The translations under genes and the position numbers were made by a program. This document shows, in pieces, positions 42,671-51,277 of a stretch of DNA of 64,000 bases (position 1 is its first letter; each line of letters begins with the position of its first letter). Below the pieces are notes generated by a model. It did no database searches. It was not told the origin of the DNA and worked only from the letters and a program-made list of their open reading frames with translations. This DNA is from an uncultured Collinsella sp. GTDB lineage: Bacteria; Actinomycetota; Coriobacteriia; Coriobacteriales; Coriobacteriaceae. Location: the NCBI GenBank assembly GCA_902467875.1, contig CABQWP010000004.1:5187-69186 (forward strand), read 5' to 3'.

Positions 42671-44014
42671 CTAGTTCGCCATGACGCCTTCGGTCCAAGC
42701 CTCAACGTCCTCGATGCGCAGGACGTTGGCGACCTCGGCTACGCAGTCGACGCTGGCAAGCTCGGCGGTGGCAGCCTGGACGTCCTTCTCGAGCGCGCGG
42801 TGCGTCAGGAAGATGACCGAGCAAGTATCGCTGGCGCCCGACTTGCCGTCCTCGACCTGGTTGATGAGCGAGATCGAGATGTTGTGCTTGGCAAAGATGT
42901 CGACCGTCTCGGACAGGGCACCCACGCGGTCGGCGACCTTCAGGCGCACATAGTACTTAGTCTGGAGCTCGTCCATGGGCTTAAAGGCGAGGTTGTGACC
43001 ATAGGGCTCAATCTCGGGCAGCGGAGCCACGCCGCGGCTGATCTGCTCGGAGAGCGACAGGATATCGCCCACGACGGCGCTCGCGGTGGGGAAGGAGCCT
43101 GCGCCGGCACCGTAGAACATGGTTTCGCCCACGGCGTCACCCACCACGTAGACGGCGTTCATGGCGCCGTTGACCTTGGCGAGCATATGGTCTGCCGGGA
43201 TGAGCGTGGGATGCACGCGGACGTCGACGCCGGCGTCGGTGTTGCGTGCGATGCCCAGCAGCTTGATGGTGTAGCCGAGCTCGCGGGCCTGGGCGATGTC
43301 CTCGGCGCCGATGGTACGGATACCCTGCTGGTAGACATCGTCGGTGGTCACGCGGGTGCCAAAGCCGATGGAAGCGAGGATTGCCGTCTTGCTGGCGGCG
43401 TCGAAGCCGTCGACGTCGGCGGACGGGTCGGCCTCGGCATAGCCCTTGGCCTGCGCGTCGGCAAGCACATCGGCGTAATCGGCGCCCTCGGCGTCCATGC
43501 GCGACAGGATATAGTTGGTGGTACCGTTGAGAATGCCGGCGATGGTCAGGATCTTGTTGCCCACCAGGTCGTGCTCGAGCGTGCTCACGATGGGGATGCC
43601 ACCGCCACAGCTGGCCTCGCACTTAATCTGCACGCCGCACGCGCGCGCCTTCTCGGCGAGCGTCTCGACATGACGGCCCAGCAGGGCCTTGTTGGCAGAG
43701 ACGACGTGCTTGCCGTGCTCAAAGGCAGTGGTGAAGATCTCGGTTGCGGGATGCTCGCCGCCGATCAGCTCGACGACGATATCGACGGCGGGGTCGGTGA
43801 CGACGTCATGCCAGTCACTCGTAAAGGCCCCGCGCTCAATACCGGCTGCCTCGGCTTGCTCCCAAGCAAGCGCGCAGGCGCGGGTCAGCTTAAGGTCGAT
43901 GCCGTAGGCTGCCAGGTACTCATCGTGGTGGCTCTTGATCAGGCGGGCCACGCCGCCGCCGACGGTTCCCAGACCGATGAGGCCGACGTTCACGGTGCGC
44001 AGGGGTTCGCTCAT
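42671..44014 (-). CDS. hom: Homoserine dehydrogenase
   Basis: A 447-residue enzyme that reduces aspartate semialdehyde to homoserine with NAD(P)H in threonine and methionine synthesis. The dinucleotide motif GLIGLGTVGGG is at residues 11-21, the substrate/catalytic loop GGIPIVSTLEHDL and NGTTNYILSRM follows, and a C-terminal ACT domain (about 350-430, YVRLKVADRVGALSETVDIF) indicates feedback regulation. AAGGAG precedes the ATG at 44014. There is no threonine synthase or homoserine kinase next to it. Confidence 0.93.
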   Translation of the reverse strand: MSEPLRTVNVGLIGLGTVGGGVARLIKSHHDEYLAAYGIDLKLTRACALAWEQAEAAGIERGAFTSDWHDVVTDPAVDIVVELIGGEHPATEIFTTAFEHGKHVVSANKALLGRHVETLAEKARACGVQIKCEASCGGGIPIVSTLEHDLVGNKILTIAGILNGTTNYILSRMDAEGADYADVLADAQAKGYAEADPSADVDGFDAASKTAILASIGFGTRVTTDDVYQQGIRTIGAEDIAQARELGYTIKLLGIARNTDAGVDVRVHPTLIPADHMLAKVNGAMNAVYVVGDAVGETMFYGAGAGSFPTASAVVGDILSLSEQISRGVAPLPEIEPYGHNLAFKPMDELQTKYYVRLKVADRVGALSETVDIFAKHNISISLINQVEDGKSGASDTCSVIFLTHRALEKDVQAATAELASVDCVAEVANVLRIEDVEAWTEGVMAN

Positions 44015-44264
44015 AGATAGCTCCTTCGTGCATCTTATGGATGGATTAACCGCTTAAAGGTTGAGTGCATTCTAGCGTGAACCGAGGGCGCGTGCTCGCC
44101 AGGCAACAGGAGTCGCACAAAACGGCACCCACGAAACGCTGCGGAAACATTGGAAACATGCTCGCTACAAACGAACTTCCGCAACAAACTGTCAACGTTT
44201 GCACCATAAGGTTTGCCCTGTACCGCAAGACGGCCGCACCGCGGCCAGCGAAAAGGGGGACACC

Positions 44265-44460
44265 ATGTTTAGCATCAACAACGTACTTAACCGCAGGAGT
44301 TTCCTTGTCGGAGCCACGCTTATTTTTGCCCCGATCTATTACACCCCAGCGTCCGTTTTGCTCAAGAACGCCAAGGACATGAGCTACGACATGACACTAA
44401 TGGGTGTCGACGGCATGGACAGCCTATGTGATCCAGGACGGCAAGTACATCGCTTCCTAA
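44265..44460 (+). pseudogene. Decayed remnant of a livK-like substrate-binding protein gene
   Basis: The start (AAAAGGGGGACACC before ATG) leads into MFSINNVLNRRSFLVGAT, similar to the NRRS signal region of the livK gene 470 bp downstream. It then jumps to LIFAPIYYTPASVLLKNAKDM, which is almost identical to residues about 241-262 of livK. After DGMDSL the sequence switches to the +1 frame and reads AYVIQDGKYIAS-stop, matching the livK C-terminus. Two large internal deletions and a frameshift are needed. It is a paralog remnant; the sequence 44461-44731 before livK holds only leader sequence. Confidence 0.8.
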
Positions 44461-44664
44461 GTGCGCATAAAGCACGACCGGTGAGGCTGTTTTATTTAAG
44501 GCAGGTATGCTTGTAACAGAACGGAAACATTACTTTTACATAATAAAGCGGCAATACTGTATAAAGTAATAGAAATACGCAGAATTATGGATAAATCAAC
44601 AAATCCAAAGAAAAGTTGAAATAATCGCCACTTTCCTTAACTAAAGCGTCTAGTATTTTGCGAA

Positions 44665-44710
44665 CGCCGAACACGGCGAAGGATGGCCTGTCGGGTAACC
44701 GAAACCCGAC
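44665..44710 (+). promoter_or_regulatory. Two hairpins in the livK leader
   Basis: CGCCG-aaca-CGGCG (44665-44678) and GTCGGGT-aaccgaa-ACCCGAC (44690-44710) lie just upstream of livK. The region from 44520 to 44650 is unusually AT-rich and probably contains the promoter (for example TTTACA and TATAAA with 19-bp spacing), but no box pair is convincing. Confidence 0.4.
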
Positions 44711-44731
44711 GAGATTTGAGAGGAGAGCCGC

Positions 44732-45919
44732 ATGTCGAGCCTCACCGGTAAGTCATTGAACCCTGTTATGAATCGCAGGAGCGTTATCGCGAGCGCAGCA
44801 GGTCTGGGGGCGATGTCCATTCTAGCCGGCTGCTCCTCCAACGGCGGCGATAGCGGTTCCGCTTCGGGCGACGCTTCGTTTAAGATCGGCACCATCGGCC
44901 CGCTGACCGGCGCCAACGCGTCCTACGGCAAGTCCGTTACCCAGGGTGTCGAGCTTGGCTGCAAGGATTTCTCGACCAAGGAGCTGCCGCTTGCCAGCAA
45001 GGCCGAGGATGACCAGGCCGACGGCGAGAAGGCCGTCAACGCCTTCAATACCCTGCTCGACTGGGGCATGCAGGCCCTCGTCGGCCCGACCACCACGGGT
45101 GCGTCGGTTGCCGTTGCCGCCGAGTGCGGTAACGACCCCAAGACGTTCATGATAACCCCGTCCGCGTCCTCCGAGGACGTCACCGACGGCAAGGATTGCG
45201 TCTTCCAGGTTTGCTTCACCGACCCCAACCAGGGTGTCAACGCTGCCAAGTTCCTGGCGCAGAAGTATGCGGACGAGAAGTTCGTGCTGTTCTATAACTC
45301 CGGCGACGCCTATTCTTCGGGCATCGCAGATTCCTTTAAGGCCCAGGCCGCTGAGTCCAAGCTCGAGATTGTTGACGAGGAGACCTTTAAGGACGACTCC
45401 GCCACGAGCTTTACCAACCAGCTGACCAAGGCCAAGCAGGCTGGCGCCACCATGATTTTTGCGCCGATCTACTATACGCCGGCGTCCGTCCTGCTCAAGA
45501 ACGCCAAGGACATGGGCTACGATGTCAAGATGATGGGCTGCGACGGCATGGACGGTATCCTGGGCGTTGAGGGCTTCGATACCTCTCTTGCTGAGGGTCT
45601 GCTGCTCATGACCCCGTTCTCCGCCGACGACGAGAAGAACGCCGACTTCGTTAACGCTTACAAGGATAAGTACGGCGATACCCCCGACCAGTTTGCCGCC
45701 GACGCCTACGACGGCGTGCACGCGGTGGCCGAGGCCGTCAAGGAGGCCGGTCTTGGTGTCGACGCCGACCCGACCGAGGTCGCCGAGAAGCTGTCCAAGG
45801 CTATGCTCAAGATTACCGTTGACGGTCTGACCGGCAAGCTCACCTGGAACGATAAGGGCCAGGTTCAGAAGGAGCCCACGGCGTACGTCATCACCGACGG
45901 CAAGTACGTACAGGCCTAA
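44732..45919 (+). CDS. livK: Branched-chain amino acid ABC transporter, substrate-binding lipoprotein
   Basis: A 395-residue periplasmic-type binding protein (Leu/Ile/Val family). The signal ends at a lipobox (SILAGC, C34) after a basic NRRS region, so it is membrane-anchored. The mature protein starts FKIGTIGPLTGANASYG and contains the typical DDQADGEKAVNAFNTLL and FAPIYYTPAS segments. It binds branched-chain or related amino acids for the following liv permease. GGAGAG precedes the ATG. Confidence 0.88.
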   Translation: MSSLTGKSLNPVMNRRSVIASAAGLGAMSILAGCSSNGGDSGSASGDASFKIGTIGPLTGANASYGKSVTQGVELGCKDFSTKELPLASKAEDDQADGEKAVNAFNTLLDWGMQALVGPTTTGASVAVAAECGNDPKTFMITPSASSEDVTDGKDCVFQVCFTDPNQGVNAAKFLAQKYADEKFVLFYNSGDAYSSGIADSFKAQAAESKLEIVDEETFKDDSATSFTNQLTKAKQAGATMIFAPIYYTPASVLLKNAKDMGYDVKMMGCDGMDGILGVEGFDTSLAEGLLLMTPFSADDEKNADFVNAYKDKYGDTPDQFAADAYDGVHAVAEAVKEAGLGVDADPTEVAEKLSKAMLKITVDGLTGKLTWNDKGQVQKEPTAYVITDGKYVQA

Positions 45920-46058
45920 TTGGCCGCCTTACATAGAGCGGTTTTGATCCCAAGCAGGGGAGGTTTTGGCCTTCCCTGCTTGCTTGGTATCTAGGGACGA
46001 TGTAACGTCCCTGTTTCATACATCAACTGGAAACCTATTCGAAAGGGGGATGTGGAAC

Positions 46059-46940
46059 ATGACGGTCTTTATCCAATACCTGGTCAACGGCCTGTCCATG
46101 GGCAGCGTCTACGCCATCATCGCGTTGGGCTACACCATGGTCTACGGTATCGCCAAGATGCTGAACTTCGCTCACGGCGACGTCATCATGGTCGGTGCCT
46201 ATGTCTCGTTCTGCGCCACGTCGTATCTCGGCCTCCCGGGCTGGGTATCTGTAATTCTTTCTTGTGTGGTCTGCACGGTTCTCGGCGTTCTCATCGAGGG
46301 TCTGGCCTATAAGCCGCTGCGCCAAGCAGGCCCGCTGGCCGTTCTGATCACGGCTATCGGCGTGTCTTACTTCCTGCAGAACGCCGCGCAGCTTCTGTGG
46401 GGCGCCACGCCCAAGAACTTCACTTCGCTCGTCACCTTCCAGGTGCCGGAGTTCTTGGCCAAGTTCAACGTAAGCGCCGTCTCGCTCGTCACCATCGTCG
46501 CCTGCCTGGTTATCATGGCCGGCCTGATGTTCTTTACAGGTAAGACCAAGATGGGCAAGGCCATGCGCGCCGTGTCCGAGGACAAGGCCGCCGCTCAGCT
46601 CATGGGCATCAACGTCAACCGCACCATCTCGATGACGTTTGCCATCGGCTCGGCGCTTGCCGCCATCGCCGGCGTGCTCCTGTGCTCCTACTCGCCGGTG
46701 CTGCAGCCCACGACGGGTGCCATGCCTGGCATCAAGGCCTTCGACGCCGCCGTCTTCGGCGGCATCGGCTCCATCCCCGGTGCCTTTGTCGGTGGCATTC
46801 TCATCGGCATCATCGAGGCGATGGCGCAGGCTTACATTTCCACGAGCCTTGCCAACTCCATCGTCTTTGGTGTTTTGATCATCGTCCTGCTCGTCAAGCC
46901 TGCCGGCCTCTTGGGCAAGTACGTCCCCGAGAAGGTGTAG
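46059..46940 (+). CDS. livH: Branched-chain amino acid ABC transporter permease LivH
   Basis: A 293-residue inner-membrane permease with about eight helices. MTVFIQYLVNGLSMGSVYAIIALGYTMVYG and the EAA-type ALGYTMVYGIAKMLNFAHGD loop are standard for LivH. The ATG at 46059 has AAAGGGGGA at proper distance; 46050 is an alternative start. The 139-bp spacing from livK suggests the same operon. Confidence 0.9.
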   Translation: MTVFIQYLVNGLSMGSVYAIIALGYTMVYGIAKMLNFAHGDVIMVGAYVSFCATSYLGLPGWVSVILSCVVCTVLGVLIEGLAYKPLRQAGPLAVLITAIGVSYFLQNAAQLLWGATPKNFTSLVTFQVPEFLAKFNVSAVSLVTIVACLVIMAGLMFFTGKTKMGKAMRAVSEDKAAAQLMGINVNRTISMTFAIGSALAAIAGVLLCSYSPVLQPTTGAMPGIKAFDAAVFGGIGSIPGAFVGGILIGIIEAMAQAYISTSLANSIVFGVLIIVLLVKPAGLLGKYVPEKV

Positions 46941-46949
46941 GTGAGCGTT

Positions 46950-48029
46950 ATGAAGTTTCTTAAAGACAAGCAGACGCGTCACGACTTTGTCACGTACGCC
47001 ATGTGCATCGTGGCCTTCGCCATCGTGTTCTTTATGCAGTCTAACCACATGATTCCGCGCATGATCGCCGGTCAGCTGGTTCCCATCACGGCCTATATCG
47101 TCATGGCCATTTCCCTCAACCTCGTCGTCGGCATCGCGGGCGACTTGTCGCTGGGCCACGCGGGCTTTATGAGCGTCGGTGCCTACACGGGCATCGTCAC
47201 CGCCGTCGCGCTGGAGAGCGCCGTTCCGTCCGATCCGATGCGTCTGATCATCAGCATTGTGGTCGGCGCTATCGCCGCTGCCATCTTGGGCTTCTTGATT
47301 GGTATCCCGGTCCTGCGCCTGAGCGGCGACTATCTGGCCATCGTGACCCTGGCTTTTGGCGAGATCATCAAAGAGATCGTCACCTGCCTCATTGTGGGCG
47401 TCGACTCCCGCGGCCTGCACGTGATTTTTAACATCACGGGCAACTCTACGATCGACGACCTGCACCTGCTCGAGGACGGCACCGCCATCATCAAGGGCGC
47501 CCAGGGCGCCTCGGGCGTGTCGACGTACTCGACCTTCCTCGCCGGTGCCATCCTGGTCATGGTCGCACTCGTGATCGTGCTCAACCTGGTCCGCAGCCGT
47601 ACCGGCCGTGCCATTATGGCCGTGCGCGATAACAAGATTGCAGCCGAGTCCGTAGGCATCTCCGTCACGGAGTACCGCATGATTGCCTTCGTGGTTTCCG
47701 CTGCCCTCGCCGGTGCTGCCGGAGCTCTCTTCGGCGGTAACTTCTCGCAGCTCTCCGCCACCAAGTTCGACTTCAACACGTCGATCCTCATCCTGGTGTT
47801 CGTGGTCCTGGGCGGCCTGGGCAACATGCGCGGTTCCGTCATCGCGGCGGCGTTGCTCACGGTGCTTCCCGAGCTGCTTCGTCAGTTCTCGGACTACCGC
47901 ATGCTCATCTATGCCATCGTGCTGATCCTGGTCATGATTTTTACCAACAACCCGCAGCTCAAGGCGTTCTTCGGTCGCGTCAAGGACCGCTTTGCTTCCA
48001 AGAAGGAGGTGGCAGCCGATGCCCAGTAA
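46950..48029 (+). CDS. livM: Branched-chain amino acid ABC transporter permease LivM
   Basis: A 359-residue permease with about nine helices, including LNLVVGIAGDLSLGHAGFMSVGAYTG, the LivM hallmark. Start: the ATG at 46950 or the GTG at 46941; the former is used here. It overlaps the livG start by 11 bp, indicating coupled translation. Confidence 0.9.
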   Translation: MKFLKDKQTRHDFVTYAMCIVAFAIVFFMQSNHMIPRMIAGQLVPITAYIVMAISLNLVVGIAGDLSLGHAGFMSVGAYTGIVTAVALESAVPSDPMRLIISIVVGAIAAAILGFLIGIPVLRLSGDYLAIVTLAFGEIIKEIVTCLIVGVDSRGLHVIFNITGNSTIDDLHLLEDGTAIIKGAQGASGVSTYSTFLAGAILVMVALVIVLNLVRSRTGRAIMAVRDNKIAAESVGISVTEYRMIAFVVSAALAGAAGALFGGNFSQLSATKFDFNTSILILVFVVLGGLGNMRGSVIAAALLTVLPELLRQFSDYRMLIYAIVLILVMIFTNNPQLKAFFGRVKDRFASKKEVAADAQ

Positions 48030-48879
48030 ATTTGAGTTCAAGAAGGGCAAGATGGTCCCGTATCCTTCTGGCGCCATCGTTCCCGATCGTGACCTGGGCG
48101 AGCGCCCTGCACTCGAGTGCATCCACCTGGGCATTGAGTTCGGTGGCCTTAAGGCAGTCGACGACTTTAGCCTGACTATCGGCAAGACCGAGATCGCCGG
48201 TCTGATCGGTCCCAACGGCGCCGGCAAGACCACGGTCTTCAACCTGCTCACCAAGGTGTACCAGCCCACGCATGGCACCATCCTGCTCGACGGCGAGGAC
48301 ACCTCGGGCAAGTCGGTCTACCAGGTCAACCGCATGGGTATTGCCCGTACCTTCCAGAACATTCGCCTATTCAACACCATGACGGTGGAGGATAACGTCA
48401 AGGTCGGCCTGCATAACCAGGAGCGTTACTCCGGCTTTGAGGGCGTGCTGCGCCTGCCGACGTATTGGAAGCACGAGAAGGCTGCTCACGAGCGCGCCAT
48501 GGAGCTGCTGTCCATCTTTGATATGGAGCATCTGGCAAACGAGCAGGCCGGATCGCTGCCTTACGGCGCACAGCGTCGTCTGGAGATCGTCCGCGCGCTT
48601 GCCACCAACCCCAAGCTGCTGCTGCTCGATGAGCCTGCCGCCGGCATGAACCCGTCCGAGACCGCGGAGCTTATGGAGAACATCGTCAAGATTCGTGACA
48701 CCTTCGGCATCGCCATCATGCTTATCGAGCATGATATGTCGCTCGTTATGAACATCTGCGAGGGCATCTGCGTGCTCAACTTTGGCAAGGTCATTGCCAA
48801 GGGTACGGCCGAGGAGATCCAGAACAACGACGCCGTTATCGAGGCATATCTGGGCAAGCAGGATAAGGGGGAGAACTAA
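48019..48879 (+). CDS. livG: Branched-chain amino acid ABC transporter ATPase LivG
   Basis: A 286-residue ATPase with Walker A GPNGAGKTT, the signature-region LPYGAQRRLE and Walker B LLLLDEPAAGMNP. AAGGAGG precedes the ATG at 48019, inside the livM end. The gene is followed immediately by livF. Confidence 0.92.
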   Translation: MPSKFEFKKGKMVPYPSGAIVPDRDLGERPALECIHLGIEFGGLKAVDDFSLTIGKTEIAGLIGPNGAGKTTVFNLLTKVYQPTHGTILLDGEDTSGKSVYQVNRMGIARTFQNIRLFNTMTVEDNVKVGLHNQERYSGFEGVLRLPTYWKHEKAAHERAMELLSIFDMEHLANEQAGSLPYGAQRRLEIVRALATNPKLLLLDEPAAGMNPSETAELMENIVKIRDTFGIAIMLIEHDMSLVMNICEGICVLNFGKVIAKGTAEEIQNNDAVIEAYLGKQDKGEN

Positions 48880-49593
48880 ATGGCAGAGCCGATGCTTTCC
48901 GTCTACAACATCAACGTCTGGTACGGCGCCATCCACGCCATCAAGGACATCTCCTTTAACGTCAACGAGGGCGAGATCGTGGCCTTGATTGGTGCCAACG
49001 GCGCCGGCAAGTCCACGACGCTTAAGACCGTCTCGGGCCTGCTGCGTTCCAAGACCGGCTCCATCAAGTTTATGGGCGAGGACATTACCCATACGCCTGC
49101 CGACAAGCTGGTGGGCAAGGGCCTGGCTCAGGTTCCCGAGGGCCGTCGCGCCTTTTTGCAGATGACGGTCGAGGAGAACCTGGAAATGGGTGCCTATACG
49201 CAGCCCAAGTCCACGGTGGCTCCGGGCCTCGAGCGCGTCTACGAGCAGTTCCCGCGCCTAAAGGAGCGCCGTCGCCAGGTCGCCGGCACCCTTTCGGGCG
49301 GCGAGCAGCAGATGCTCGTTATGGGCCGCGCCCTTATGAGCAACCCTAAGCTGCTCATGCTCGATGAGCCCTCCATGGGTCTGGCGCCGATTCTGATTGA
49401 GCAGATCTTCCAGATCGTCGAGGACCTGCACAAGGCCGGCACCACGGTGCTTCTGGTCGAGCAGAACGCGCAGATGGCACTTTCCATCGCTACACGCGGC
49501 TATGTACTCGAGACCGGCAAGATCACCATGACCGGCACCGGTCAAGAGCTGCTGCACGACGATAACGTCCGCAAGGCCTATCTGGGCGGTTAA
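48880..49593 (+). CDS. livF: Branched-chain amino acid ABC transporter ATPase LivF
   Basis: A 237-residue ATPase with Walker A GANGAGKSTT, signature LSGGEQQML and Walker B LLMLDEPSMGLAP. It is the last gene of the five-gene liv operon and ends 10 bp before a strong terminator. There is no intergenic gap to livG. Confidence 0.92.
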   Translation: MAEPMLSVYNINVWYGAIHAIKDISFNVNEGEIVALIGANGAGKSTTLKTVSGLLRSKTGSIKFMGEDITHTPADKLVGKGLAQVPEGRRAFLQMTVEENLEMGAYTQPKSTVAPGLERVYEQFPRLKERRRQVAGTLSGGEQQMLVMGRALMSNPKLLMLDEPSMGLAPILIEQIFQIVEDLHKAGTTVLLVEQNAQMALSIATRGYVLETGKITMTGTGQELLHDDNVRKAYLGG

Positions 49594-49603
49594 TCCATTC
49601 AAC

Positions 49604-49641
49604 AAAGGGGGCGCTGACCAACCCGGTCAGCGCCCCCTTTT
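49604..49641 (+). terminator. Intrinsic terminator of the liv operon
   Basis: GGGGGCGCTGACC (49607-49619) pairs perfectly with GGTCAGCGCCCCC (49625-49637) around AACCC, followed by TTTT. Flanking A and T residues extend the stem. Confidence 0.88.
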
Positions 49642-49710
49642 AAGTTGCGGTGAAATAGGGACTAAATGGGGGCGCTAGACGCCAAAACAGTCCCTATTCC
49701 ACCGCAACTT
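49642..49710. repeat. Palindrome with 21-bp arms around a GGGAC core, after the liv terminator
   Basis: Arms 49642-49662 and 49690-49710 match in 20 of 21 positions. The inner sequence carries GGCG-ctaga-CGCC, giving a long two-part stem. The core ATAGGGAC/GTCCCTAT belongs to the same family as the cores at 4.8, 16.4 and 19.0 kb. The element starts directly after the terminator U-run, so it is not needed to end the liv transcript. Confidence 0.75.
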
Positions 49711-49768
49711 CATGGGGATGTGTGACAATGCCCGTCGGAAAACATCTGCTGTCTTTGGGGGTCTATCT

Positions 49769-50446
49769 ATGCTGTACGAGTTTTGTGCCGAGAACTTTGA
49801 GCGGGTGCCGGCGGCTATCGAGGCCGGTGCAAGGCGCATCGAGCTGTGCGATAACCTTGCCGTCGGTGGTACCACGCCCTCGGCCGGCGTTATCAGCGCT
49901 ACGACCAACTATGCCCACGAACACGATGCACGGGTGATGTGCATGATCCGTCCGCGTGGCGGCGACTTTCACTACAACCAGGATGAGCTGCGCATGATGG
50001 AGATGGACTTGGGCCTTGCCGTGAGTGCGGGCGTTGACGGCTTGGTCTTTGGCTGCTGCAAACCCTGCGCTGGCGGATGGGCGCTCGACGAACTTACGCT
50101 TGGCGCCCTCGTGATGGCTGCGGGCTGCGCGACCGAGGAATGTAAGCGTGATCCCATCGACATCACCTTCCACATGTCATTTGACCAGCTCTCGCCCGAG
50201 GCTCAGCTCGATGCGATTGATACACTTGCCGACTGCGGCGTTACGCGCATCCTCACGCATGGCGGCGCTGCCGGTACGTCGATCGAGGATAATTTCGATT
50301 ACCTGGCTCGTTTAATCGAGTATGCGGGCGATCGTTTGACCATCCTTCCCGGCGGCGGCATCACTACGGCAAATCGCGACGCGGTCGCGGCGGCGCTAGG
50401 CGTCTCCGAGCTCCATGGCACCAAGATCGTGCCGCTGGAGGTATAA
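49769..50446 (+). CDS. cutC: CutC-family copper homeostasis protein
   Basis: A 225-residue protein with the CutC TIM-barrel signature: LYEFCAENFERVPAAIEAGARRIELCDNLAVGGTTPS near the start and MIRPRGGDF. CutC was linked to copper tolerance, but its biochemical role is still debated. The ATG at 49769 has GGGGG upstream. It is only 3 bp from a DUF4931 gene, so they are co-transcribed. Confidence 0.85.
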   Translation: MLYEFCAENFERVPAAIEAGARRIELCDNLAVGGTTPSAGVISATTNYAHEHDARVMCMIRPRGGDFHYNQDELRMMEMDLGLAVSAGVDGLVFGCCKPCAGGWALDELTLGALVMAAGCATEECKRDPIDITFHMSFDQLSPEAQLDAIDTLADCGVTRILTHGGAAGTSIEDNFDYLARLIEYAGDRLTILPGGGITTANRDAVAAALGVSELHGTKIVPLEV

Positions 50447-50449
50447 CCC

Positions 50450-51250
50450 GTGGCGCTGGTATTTGACGTTCAGCAGGCGAGCGGTAAGCCCGACGATAAT
50501 CGTCGCCCTGGCACCGCGTGCCCCTTTTGCGACACGGAGGGACTTGCCAACATCATCCAGCGCGATGGTGACTGTATCTGGCTCGAGAATAAGTTCAAGA
50601 CCTTGCGGGCCACACGTCAGACCGTATTGATCGAGTCTGCCAATCACGACGCCGACCTGGTGACCTATGAACCGGATGAGCTGCATCATGTGATGCGGTT
50701 TGCCCTGGGCTGTTGGCAGCAGATGATCGATTCCCAACAGTACCGCAGTGTGCTCATGTACAAGAACAAAGGCCCACTTTCGGGCGGCAGCCTCGTCCAT
50801 CCACACATGCAGATTGTGGGCCTGGAACAGGAGGACGGCTATGCGGCGCTGACCTCAGCCAACTTTGAAGGCATCGATGTTTGGCAGAGGGGAAGGGTTG
50901 CGGTCAACATCTCAACCGAACCGATTATGGGGTTCTTTGAGGTCAATGTTTCAGCCCCGCAGGGAATCGCCGCCAGCGATGGCGCGCGAGACCAAGCCGA
51001 GACGGACCTCTTCGCCGATGCGATTCAGGTAGCTCTGCGCTATATCCTGAACGAGCACCATGGTGGTCGCGCAGAGTCGTACAACTTGTTCTTCTACCAC
51101 ATGGACGGCCGGACCATTGCCAAGGCGCTTCCGCGCTGGGTGGTTTCACCCTACTTTGTCGGGTATCGGCTGGCTCAGGTCAATGCTGAGACCACGCTCG
51201 ATGTCGATGCGGAGCGATTCCGCGCACATCTGGAGGCGCTCACATCGTAA
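50450..51250 (+). CDS. DUF4931 (GalT/HIT-like nucleotidyl transferase fold) protein
   Basis: A 266-residue protein beginning with a possible zinc-knuckle (ACPFCD) and containing VHPHMQIVG, the histidine-triad-like HxHxQ of GalT-type nucleotidyltransferases. It fits DUF4931, whose function is unknown. The start is GTG 50450 with GGAGG about 10 bp before it. Co-transcription with cutC suggests a metal or sugar-nucleotide context, but nothing specific. Confidence 0.75.
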   Translation: MALVFDVQQASGKPDDNRRPGTACPFCDTEGLANIIQRDGDCIWLENKFKTLRATRQTVLIESANHDADLVTYEPDELHHVMRFALGCWQQMIDSQQYRSVLMYKNKGPLSGGSLVHPHMQIVGLEQEDGYAALTSANFEGIDVWQRGRVAVNISTEPIMGFFEVNVSAPQGIAASDGARDQAETDLFADAIQVALRYILNEHHGGRAESYNLFFYHMDGRTIAKALPRWVVSPYFVGYRLAQVNAETTLDVDAERFRAHLEALTS

Positions 51251-51256
51251 AGTGAG

Positions 51257-51275
51257 CGCCCGCACACTGCGGACG
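51257..51275. terminator. Weak bidirectional stem-loop between convergent genes
   Basis: CGCCCGCA-cac-TGCGGACG (one mismatch) lies between the DUF4931 and symporter stops. There is no T-run on either side, so it is a weak candidate. Confidence 0.35.
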
Positions 51276-51277
51276 GT

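Noticed and set aside
44199..44516. Uninterrupted 105-codon frame treated as an intact gene
   Set aside because: It contains recognisable livK pieces out of order with respect to length and frame, so it is better read as a pseudogene.
46035..48311. Minus-strand open frame of about 758 codons opposite livH, livM and livG
   Set aside because: The Asp/His/Gly-rich translation mirrors third-position GC bias of the liv genes; no domain, no ribosome site.
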